Of a DNA stretch of 21,541 nt, positions 11,586-16,892 are shown piece after piece. This DNA comes from a virus. The notes beneath the pieces are model-generated. The model had not been told where the DNA came from. It searched no databases and was given only the letters and a program-made list of their open reading frames with translations. The stretch is from positions 1 through 21,541 of the IMG/VR virus record IMGVR_UViG_3300020580_000059; one strand, given 5' to 3'. A program made the position numbers and the translations under genes. Within the stretch, counting starts at the first letter, position 1, and each line of letters begins with the position of its first letter.

Positions 11586-12221
11586 ATGAAGAGTTTGCTG
11601 CTTACCGGTGCGGTACTGCTTGTGTCAGCTGGTCTGGCTCAGGCTAACGATATCTCTGGATCGCTCTGGGCTGTTCCAGAGAGTGTGGCCCAAGATGCCA
11701 CTCCCGGCAACGTTCCGGTAACGACGCCAGACGTGACGTTTAATGTCAATGGCTCCGGTTTGGACTTCAACGCAACCAACGCTACCGTTGCAGCGTGGCT
11801 GGCCAGCGGCGGTGCCACCGGTATCGTCGAGAATACGGCTGGGACTCTTTCCAGTCGGATGGACAATAACGTCACTGGGCATCTGTTTGACTTCATGGGC
11901 GATGTTACAGTCACAAACGGGGAGACTTTCACAGTCACGCATGATGACGGTCTTACGCTGATCATCGGCGGGTTGACTGTGATCAATGCCCCTGGTCCAA
12001 CGACTCCGACTATTACTACGGAGACCTACACCGGGCCGAGCGGCAATCTGCCGTTCAATCTGGTGTATGCGGAGTGCTGTGAGGGGCCGGCTGTTCTTCA
12101 AATTAGCCTGCCTCTGGAACCGGTTCCTGGGCCTATCGTCGGCGCAGGACTCCCAGGCCTTGTAGCCGGCTGTATGGCTCTACTGGGCCTCGGCCGCTTC
12201 CGTCGCCGAAGCTCTATCTAG
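11586..12221 (+). CDS. Secreted PA14-like protein with PEP-CTERM-type C-terminal sorting tail
   Basis: 211 aa from ATG 11586, chosen because it starts a clean signal peptide (MKSLLLTGAVLLVSAGLAQA, cleavage expected after residue 20); an upstream in-frame ATG at 11544 would bury it. The mature part is Thr/Val/Gly-rich. VTHDDGLTLIIGG then NLPFNLVYAECCEGPAVLQI match the DDG core and the last strands of PA14-like beta-sandwich domains. The tail PVPGPIVGAGLPGLVAGCMA, a hydrophobic run, then RFRRR is a tripartite sorting signal of the kind I associate with exosortase-type or related surface anchoring in alphaproteobacteria. Such proteins are bacterial, not virion, so this looks like a moron gene acting at the host surface. 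Host assignment and surface role are inference. Confidence 0.72.
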   Translation: MKSLLLTGAVLLVSAGLAQANDISGSLWAVPESVAQDATPGNVPVTTPDVTFNVNGSGLDFNATNATVAAWLASGGATGIVENTAGTLSSRMDNNVTGHLFDFMGDVTVTNGETFTVTHDDGLTLIIGGLTVINAPGPTTPTITTETYTGPSGNLPFNLVYAECCEGPAVLQISLPLEPVPGPIVGAGLPGLVAGCMALLGLGRFRRRSSI

Positions 12222-12260
12222 ACTGAAGGCTCTGCGCTGCTGAAGCCAAGGTCTGTCGGT

Positions 12261-12308
12261 TGACCGGACCCGATAGCTCGGAAATGCTAGCTTCCCGAGC
12301 ACCGGTCA
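12261..12308 (+). other. Two-stage stem-loop after the PA14-like gene
   Basis: The outer stem TGACCGG (12261-12267) pairs with CCGGTCA (12302-12308), and the inner stem GCTCGG (12276-12281) pairs with CCGAGC (12295-12300) around a 13-nt loop. Both stems are perfect, with an 8-nt internal loop on the left and 1 nt on the right. It could end or stabilise the PA14-like transcript, or control the Gp157-like gene starting 37 bp downstream. No T-run is present. Confidence 0.5.
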
Positions 12309-12344
12309 CAAAAGAAGGGCTGTGATTATAAGGGGAGAAATACG

Positions 12345-12839
12345 ATGCCTCAATTCAATCTGCTTCACACTCAGTTACAAGTAAGCGCACTGTTGGCTGA
12401 TTTCCCTGAATTGATGGAAGACGATATTCTTCGTGCCGACATGCTCGAAGGCAGCACCGATCTGTTTCTGCTGCTGAGCCAAATCGAGGAGAAACGCCAG
12501 GAAACTCTGGCTTTTATTGAAGCACTTGAATATCGCGCTGCCATGCTGAAAGAGCGCAAAGATCGTTTCGAACGTCGTGATGAAGCCTTGCGCAAGCTGC
12601 TTTTTAATTTGCTGCAAAACGCAGGATTGAAAAAGGCCGAGCTGGCGCTGGCCACGCTTTCGGTTCGTGCTGGAACACCCAAGATAATCATCACAGATGA
12701 AGAGGCTGTGCCTGATGAGCTTTGCCGCTTCAAGCGCGAACCGGATAAGGTCAAGATCAAGGATGCATTGACAAAGAGTCATGTGGCTGGAGCTGCGCTA
12801 AGCAATGCCGAGCCGGTGCTGAGTATACGAGTAAAATAA
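12345..12839 (+). CDS. Siphovirus Gp157-like protein
   Basis: 164 aa with GGGGAGAAATACG before ATG 12345. The central long helix region (about 45-90) carries IEEKRQETLAFIEALEYRAA and RKDRFERRDEALRKLLFNLL. After this comes AGLKKAELALATLSVRAGTP (about 92-112), an acidic DEEAVPDELC, and KVKIKDALTKSHVAGAALSN before a closing LSIRVK. This order (coiled coil, LKK-x-(E)-x-LATLSVR, DEEAIP, K-x-KDAL) is the hallmark of the Gp157 family, first named from streptococcal phage resistance work. The family is usually found next to phage recombination and replication genes and has no settled biochemical function. It ends 1 bp before the next start. Confidence 0.85.
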   Translation: MPQFNLLHTQLQVSALLADFPELMEDDILRADMLEGSTDLFLLLSQIEEKRQETLAFIEALEYRAAMLKERKDRFERRDEALRKLLFNLLQNAGLKKAELALATLSVRAGTPKIIITDEEAVPDELCRFKREPDKVKIKDALTKSHVAGAALSNAEPVLSIRVK

Positions 12840-12840
12840 A

Positions 12841-14226
12841 ATGAGCGAATCGTTTCATGATAAACGTGTTGTGCTGCATTGCGGCGATTGCCTCGACGTG
12901 ATGCCGCAGCTCGCCGAGAATTCTATCGATGCCTGCATTTGCGATCCGCCCTATCACCTCACGTCGATTGTCAAGCGGTTCGGTGCGGACGATGCGGCAG
13001 CACCGCAAGTCAAGACTCGTCCATATGGCGGCGGCTTCAAAGAAGAGAATGGCGGCACTGGGGCTGCGTTCGCTCGCATGTCGCGTGGCTTTATGGGAAA
13101 ACAGTGGGATGGCGGCGACATCGCCTTCCGCGTCGAGACCTGGGCCGCGGTCTATCGCGTGCTGAAGCCCGGCGCCTACATCGTGGCGTTCGGCGGCAGC
13201 AGGACATTTCATCGACTAGGGTGCGCAATCGAGGACGCGGGATTTATCACGCATCCGTTGATCGGATGGATAACAGGACAGGGTTTTCCGAAGGCGCACA
13301 GCGTATCAAAGCACATCGACCGCATGGCGGGAGCGGAGCGCAAACTCACGCGTGAAGGCATCGTTACCCGCAATGGTTATGGTGATGACTTGGATACAGG
13401 ATCGAGTAAAAGCCGTCCTCGTTATGATCGACCAGCGACCGACGCCGCACGCCAATGGGACGGCTGGTTCTACGGTACGCAATCGCTCAAGCCGGCGATT
13501 GAGCCGATCTATGTCGGGCAGAAACCGTTCGAAGCCGGGCTCAACGGGACCGAAAACGTTTTGAAGTGGGGTACCGGCGCACTCAATATCGGCGGGTGCA
13601 GAGTTGGCTGCGAGGCGACACTTCGGTGGGGCACTGGAAACGATTTTGGTCTTATCAACGATGATGGATGGAAGCCGACGCCTGGACTACACGGCTCACC
13701 ACTCGGTCGCTGGCCAGCGAACGTCGTCCACGACGGCTCGCCCGAGGTGCTCGCGGCGTTCCCGGAGAGCGTGAGCGGTGGTGGTGATAAACACGGGAAA
13801 AAACCATCAATGTTCATGTCATCAACTAAACATGATCAGTTTCTAGGAACTAGTAACGGAGGCGACTCCGGCTCGGCCGCGCGGTTCTTCTACACGTCGA
13901 AAGCTGACGCAGGCGACAGAATTTATCGTTATACGGAAGACGAAAAGCGGCATGGTCATCCGACTTGCAAACCTGTTGACCTCATGAGATGGCTTTGTCG
14001 TCTAGTCACACCTCCCAATGGTATGATACTCGATTGTTTTGCTGGCTCCGGCACGACCGGAGAAGCGGCGTTCCATGAAGGCTTTCGCGCCGTGCTGATC
14101 GAAAAGGAAGTCGAATATCAGGATGATATCCGGCGTCGCATGGAAATGATGCATGCGGACCGCACAGAGCGTGTGCGTGTAAACAGAAATCCAGGTGCAA
14201 AATCAACCAAATGTGTTTGGGAGTAA
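12841..14226 (+). CDS. Site-specific DNA methyltransferase (N6-adenine or N4-cytosine), DPPY type
   Basis: 461 aa. Motif IV DPPY at 35-38 (ACICDPPYHL) comes before motif I LDCFAGSGTTGEAAF (397-411), the beta-class order. LKPGAYIVAFGGSRTFHRLG and PLIGWITGQGFPKAHS are typical of phage and Mu-like adenine methylases. HGHPTCKPVDLMRWLCRLVT is the conserved segment before the SAM motif. The central part (about 165-350), with FKEEN-like spacers and LGRWPANVVHDGSPEVL, is the specificity region. It would methylate an exocyclic amine in a short DNA target, protecting phage DNA from restriction. The start lies 1 bp after the Gp157-like stop; the site is internal to that gene and weak, so coupling is likely. 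Confidence 0.9.
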   Translation: MSESFHDKRVVLHCGDCLDVMPQLAENSIDACICDPPYHLTSIVKRFGADDAAAPQVKTRPYGGGFKEENGGTGAAFARMSRGFMGKQWDGGDIAFRVETWAAVYRVLKPGAYIVAFGGSRTFHRLGCAIEDAGFITHPLIGWITGQGFPKAHSVSKHIDRMAGAERKLTREGIVTRNGYGDDLDTGSSKSRPRYDRPATDAARQWDGWFYGTQSLKPAIEPIYVGQKPFEAGLNGTENVLKWGTGALNIGGCRVGCEATLRWGTGNDFGLINDDGWKPTPGLHGSPLGRWPANVVHDGSPEVLAAFPESVSGGGDKHGKKPSMFMSSTKHDQFLGTSNGGDSGSAARFFYTSKADAGDRIYRYTEDEKRHGHPTCKPVDLMRWLCRLVTPPNGMILDCFAGSGTTGEAAFHEGFRAVLIEKEVEYQDDIRRRMEMMHADRTERVRVNRNPGAKSTKCVWE

Positions 14227-14232
14227 TTCCTA

Positions 14233-15159
14233 ATGACTACTCTTCCTGAACCAATACGACATACCATAGAGGCTATATGGAAAGCCTATGAAGCTCGCAG
14301 TCGAAGCGGTGACAGCCTTGGCGTGCCGATGTCACAAGCTGGTAATGAATGTGCAAGAGCGATTTGGTATGCCTTTCGTTGGACATGTTCTTCTGAATCT
14401 CCGAACGGTCAGCGCCAGCGACGTTTCGAGACCGGCTTGCTCGAAGAAGAGCGCCTGTTGAACGATCTCGAAGCAGCAGGAATCAAGGTAGAGCGCCTGG
14501 ATCCCGCTACAGGCACCCAGTTCAGAGCAGCGCTAGCCGATGGCTGGCTGCGCGGCAAGCTCGATGGCAAGGTTATCGGCTTGCCGGAGGCTTCGCTTAC
14601 CGAACATGTTGTCGAATGCAAATCGCATAACCAGAAATCTTTCGATGACTTGAAAAAGAAAGGGCTAAGACAGTCGAAGCCTGATCATTGGACACAATGT
14701 CAGTTGTATATGAAAGCGACGGGGCTGCAGCGGTGCCTTTATCTGGCAGTCAATAAAAACGATGATGCGCTTTACAGCGAGCGCATCGAATATGATAAAA
14801 CAGCTGCCGAGCAGCTGGAAAAGCGAATTGAGTGGGTAGTAAAGGCCGATCAGGCTCCTCCCAAGCTATGGGAAAGCTGTATTCATCAATGCAACTGGTG
14901 TTCTGCACGAGGAGTTTGCCACGAAGGCGCATGGGCACGAGTCAATTGCCGCACATGCATCGAGGCGCGCTTTCTGCCGGGAGCAGTGGTACGCTGCGCG
15001 CTGTGGGACAAGGAGCTTAGCTATGATGAGCAGCAACGCGGATGCGAGAAGCATCTTTTCTTGCCAAGCCTAGTTCCCGGAGAACAGATCGATGCCGATG
15101 AAGAACATCGAACGGTAAGCTATAAGCTGCATGATGGATCGGTGTGGGTGGATAAATGA
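14233..15159 (+). CDS. PD-(D/E)XK nuclease, Cas4/RecB-like, probable iron-sulfur protein
   Basis: 308 aa. Nuclease core: GKLDG (D111), VVECKSH (E128, K130) and HWTQCQLYMKATG (Q157) give the D ... E-x-K ... Q set of the RecB/Cas4 branch. C40 (GNECARAIWYAFRW) together with C220, C223 and C229 (HQCNWCSARGVC) has the spacing of the four cluster ligands in Cas4 and AddB, so a [4Fe-4S] cluster is likely. A second Cys group (NCRTC, VVRCALWDK, RGCEKH) suggests a zinc ribbon in the C-terminal part. Likely role: processive exonuclease that makes single strands for the Sak4/DUF669 pair. The last codons GSVWVDK lie in repeat E. The stop overlaps the next ATG in ATGA. Confidence 0.82.
   Translation: MTTLPEPIRHTIEAIWKAYEARSRSGDSLGVPMSQAGNECARAIWYAFRWTCSSESPNGQRQRRFETGLLEEERLLNDLEAAGIKVERLDPATGTQFRAALADGWLRGKLDGKVIGLPEASLTEHVVECKSHNQKSFDDLKKKGLRQSKPDHWTQCQLYMKATGLQRCLYLAVNKNDDALYSERIEYDKTAAEQLEKRIEWVVKADQAPPKLWESCIHQCNWCSARGVCHEGAWARVNCRTCIEARFLPGAVVRCALWDKELSYDEQQRGCEKHLFLPSLVPGEQIDADEEHRTVSYKLHDGSVWVDK
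15134..15153 (+). repeat. Junction repeat E, copy 1 (20 bp; copy 2 at 16656-16675)
   Basis: ATGGATCGGTGTGGGTGGAT encodes the last residues of the PD-(D/E)XK nuclease. An identical copy at 16656-16675 is stranded inside a chimeric remnant 1.5 kb downstream. Confidence 0.92.
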
Positions 15160-16589
15160 GGGCTTACTACAATGAAATCGATCCCTACTGTATCGCTTGG
15201 CTGCGAAATCTTATTTCTGCCGGATGCATTGCGCCAGGAGACATTGACGAGCGCAGCATTGCCGACGTACAACCTGATGATTTACGAGAATATACCCAGT
15301 GTCATTTCTTTGCCGGTATCGGCGGTTGGTCCTATGCGTTGCGACTCGCAGAATGGAACGATAATAGACCAGTATGGACAGGAAGCTGTCCCTGTCAGCC
15401 GCTTTCGAGCGCCGGACAGCACAAAGGTCATGCCGACGAACGACATCTCTGGCCCGCTTTTTACCGACTCATCGCCGAGTGCCAGCCTACAGTACTTTTT
15501 GGAGAGCAGGTTGCGAGCAAAGATGGGCGTGAATGGCTCGCTGCTGTTCGATTTGATCTGGAAGCACTGGAATATGCTGTCGGGGCCGCAGATCTGTGCG
15601 CTGCGGGCGTCGGGGCGCCGCATATCCGACAGCGATTGTGGTTCGTGGCCGACGCCGTGCCAACAGGATGGACCGAAAGGAGGCTCGGCGCAGGGAACGA
15701 ACAGGTTACCAGGAGCGGCTGCGCTCGCGAGCTGGCCGACACCGATGGCCGGCACGCCAGCGCAGAAGGGCTACAACGAAGCTGGGAACACCGACAGCAG
15801 CCGGAAGACGGTGAACATGGTGAGCTGGACGACGCCGCAATCGCGCGACGGAGCGCACAGCCGCAGCGGCCAACCCGAACGGACGGGCGGCAGACGGCGG
15901 AACCTGGACGACTACGCGACGCTGGCGAGCTGGAGCACGCCGCGCGCGAACAAGAGGGGTTTCCCAGACGCTCACGGCAGTCACGAGGAACCTATTGGTC
16001 CAATTGCGACTGGCTCCCCTGCGTCGACGGAAAAGCGCGGCCGGTTGAATCCGGCACACAGTCGATGGCTGATGGGTTATCCGGCGCAATGGGACTTATG
16101 CGCTCCAATCCATCGATTGCCAAGGAAATCATAAATGCCGCGCAAAGCGTTGGACTTACAGACCAAATCTTGTCTGCGTTGCGGAGCGGTCATAGAGCGC
16201 CAGAGATTTGGCAATCGCTTGGAAGATGCATCGGCGTTTCGGAGGCGGCAATTTTGCTCGCTTGCGTGTGCGAACACTCGGGGCAACTGGGGCGATTCTT
16301 CTACGGCCAAGCATCGAGAGGCGAGCAAGATGGCAAAGCCGAGCTGCGAGAAATGCGGCAAACTGCACCGATGGCTGCACGTTCACCACTTGGATGGCGA
16401 TTATCGGAACAATTCGCCGGAAAACTTGCAGACGCTTTGTCCTTCTTGCCACAAGCTCGCACACTCGCCTCGTTCAACGGGTTTCCGTTAAGCCATGGGA
16501 TTCCCGGCCGAGTGGGACGCCTGCGCGCCTACGGCAATTCGATCGTGCCGCAAGTTGCGGCCGAGTTCATAAGCGCATTCATGGATTGA
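15156..16589 (+). CDS. C5 cytosine DNA methyltransferase with an internal in-frame insertion
   Basis: 477 aa. Motif I HFFAGIGGWSYAL (50-62), catalytic motif IV GSCPCQPLSSAGQ with C80, motif VI GEQV (E117), motif VIII QRLWFVADA (159-167) and motif X AYGNSIVPQVAAEFI (near the C-terminus) are all present, so a complete cytosine-5 methyltransferase can be read. MRAYYNEIDPYC fits the normal start of this phage subfamily, and ATG 15156 overlaps the nuclease stop. Between the target-recognition region (ends about residue 310) and motif X lie about 135 residues unlike the family. Most coincide with an HNH gene in the +1 frame (16135-16491), and they are bracketed by a duplicated segment encoding GLSGAMGLMR and GIPGRVGRLR. 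Whether the enlarged protein is active is open. Confidence 0.88.
   Translation: MRAYYNEIDPYCIAWLRNLISAGCIAPGDIDERSIADVQPDDLREYTQCHFFAGIGGWSYALRLAEWNDNRPVWTGSCPCQPLSSAGQHKGHADERHLWPAFYRLIAECQPTVLFGEQVASKDGREWLAAVRFDLEALEYAVGAADLCAAGVGAPHIRQRLWFVADAVPTGWTERRLGAGNEQVTRSGCARELADTDGRHASAEGLQRSWEHRQQPEDGEHGELDDAAIARRSAQPQRPTRTDGRQTAEPGRLRDAGELEHAAREQEGFPRRSRQSRGTYWSNCDWLPCVDGKARPVESGTQSMADGLSGAMGLMRSNPSIAKEIINAAQSVGLTDQILSALRSGHRAPEIWQSLGRCIGVSEAAILLACVCEHSGQLGRFFYGQASRGEQDGKAELREMRQTAPMAARSPLGWRLSEQFAGKLADALSFLPQARTLASFNGFPLSHGIPGRVGRLRAYGNSIVPQVAAEFISAFMD
15172..16134 (+). CDS. Long overlapping ORF in the +1 frame of the C5 methyltransferase (WPTP-type)
   Basis: 320 codons fully inside the methyltransferase gene, from ATG 15172 with GAGGG 9 nt upstream. 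It shows features unlike random frame noise: W-(P/T/S)-T-P at 159-162, 188-191, 219-222 and 254-257, GSPASTEKRGRLNPAHSRWL (281-300) and MGYPAQWDLCAP (301-312). I recall hypothetical proteins with PTNDxSGPL, LESRLRAKM, WPTP repeats and LNPAxSRWLMG(F/Y)PxxW in many phage and alphaproteobacterial genomes. I also see that these blocks map onto conserved methyltransferase blocks (ADERHLWP, QRLWFVADA, the motif X approach). They are therefore either a true overprinted gene or a conserved shadow of the methyltransferase. It ends one codon before the HNH start, in the same frame. Confidence 0.4.
   Translation: MKSIPTVSLGCEILFLPDALRQETLTSAALPTYNLMIYENIPSVISLPVSAVGPMRCDSQNGTIIDQYGQEAVPVSRFRAPDSTKVMPTNDISGPLFTDSSPSASLQYFLESRLRAKMGVNGSLLFDLIWKHWNMLSGPQICALRASGRRISDSDCGSWPTPCQQDGPKGGSAQGTNRLPGAAALASWPTPMAGTPAQKGYNEAGNTDSSRKTVNMVSWTTPQSRDGAHSRSGQPERTGGRRRNLDDYATLASWSTPRANKRGFPDAHGSHEEPIGPIATGSPASTEKRGRLNPAHSRWLMGYPAQWDLCAPIHRLPRKS
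16072..16106 (+). repeat. Diverged duplicated segment flanking the HNH gene (copy 2 at 16495-16529)
   Basis: 35-bp segments at 16072 and 16495 match at 25 of 35 positions (shared blocks ATGGG, CCGGC, TGGGAC, TGCGC) and are 423 bp (141 codons) apart. Both read in the same methyltransferase frame, and in the +1 frame both read MG(Y/F)PA(Q/E)WD(L/A)CAP. The HNH gene lies between them. Confidence 0.75.
16135..16491 (+). CDS. HNH homing-type endonuclease nested in the C5 methyltransferase gene
   Basis: 118 aa in the +1 frame of the methyltransferase. ATG 16135 directly follows the TAA of the 15172 ORF and has AAGGA 8 nt upstream, so it has its own initiation site. HNH core: LHVHHLDGDYRNNSPENLQT then LCPSCHKLAH, giving H84/H85, N97 and H106, with structural zinc pairs C71-x2-C74 and C102-x2-C105. 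A further N-terminal Cys set (C13-x2-C16, C41-x3-C45) suggests a zinc-ribbon DNA-binding module. Phage HNH proteins of this type nick or cut a recipient allele and spread by gene conversion. Its placement near motif X of a methyltransferase, between duplicated flanks, fits a homing insertion. Confidence 0.82.
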   Translation: MPRKALDLQTKSCLRCGAVIERQRFGNRLEDASAFRRRQFCSLACANTRGNWGDSSTAKHREASKMAKPSCEKCGKLHRWLHVHHLDGDYRNNSPENLQTLCPSCHKLAHSPRSTGFR

Positions 16590-16591
16590 TG

Positions 16592-16635
16592 ATGCTTACC
16601 CTCAGACCATACCAGCGCGCCGCCCTTGATGCGCT
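16592..16635 (+). repeat. Junction repeat F, copy 1 (44 bp; copy 2 at 16893-16936)
   Basis: The 44-bp helicase start sequence occurs at 16592 and 16893 with a single difference (C/T at 16621/16922). Copy 1 is a dead end; copy 2 begins the intact helicase. Confidence 0.93.
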
Positions 16636-16655
16636 TTTGGGATTACTGATTCAGT

Positions 16656-16675
16656 ATGGATCGGTGTGGGTGGAT
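16656..16675 (+). repeat. Junction repeat E, copy 2
   Basis: Identical to 15134-15153 (end of the PD-(D/E)XK gene), stranded in the chimeric remnant. Confidence 0.92.
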
Positions 16676-16702
16676 GGAGATTAACAAAGAGGAGACAAGG
16701 TA

Positions 16703-16885
16703 ATGCCGATCAAGCAAGAGATTGAAGCGGCGGTTAAAGCAGTTAGTGAAATACCCGCTTCAAATAGAGGGGTCATGGAGTTGTATCCAATGACTTTGAG
16801 GCAGCAATTAAGTGAGGAGTTAATTGAAATAATTGTTCGTGCTGTCCTCACAGCTGCTGAAAAGGCGCGGCACGACGTGCCGTGA
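16703..16885 (+). CDS. Small helical hypothetical protein (60 aa)
   Basis: ATG 16703 has a strong AAAGAGGAGACAAGG site. The product begins MPIKQEIEAAVKAVSEIPAS and is nearly all helical, Glu/Lys/Ala-rich, with no Cys. Function unknown. It lies between the stranded nuclease end (16656-16675) and the true helicase start, so in a relative it probably stood directly between those two genes, where the C5 methyltransferase stands on the other side of the scar. Confidence 0.55.
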   Translation: MPIKQEIEAAVKAVSEIPASNRGVMELYPMTLRQQLSEELIEIIVRAVLTAAEKARHDVP

Positions 16886-16892
16886 TAAGGGC

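Larger units (their letters stand above)
16592..16684 (+). pseudogene. Chimeric remnant: helicase 5' end fused to nuclease 3' end
   Basis: This 30-codon reading starts MLTLRPYQRAALDAL, identical to the first 15 residues of the helicase at 16893, and ends YGSVWVDGD, where GSVWVD is the end of the upstream PD-(D/E)XK nuclease (repeat E, copy 2). The short middle (LGLLIQ) belongs to neither. It is best read as a recombination scar in which two versions of the nuclease-helicase junction were joined. Confidence 0.8.

Noticed and set aside
11112-12308. Intrinsic terminators at the stem-loops near 11112 and 12261
   Set aside because: Neither stem is followed by a T-run, so they are listed only as structured elements.
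12757-13212. Minus-strand ORF opposite the start of the DPPY methyltransferase
   Set aside because: The sense frame has catalytic motifs here; the antisense product has none.
16208-16684. Third overlapping plus-strand ORF across the HNH region
   Set aside because: Its product is Arg-rich without motif. Only its last 30 codons, the chimeric helicase/nuclease scar, carry real information, and these are annotated separately.
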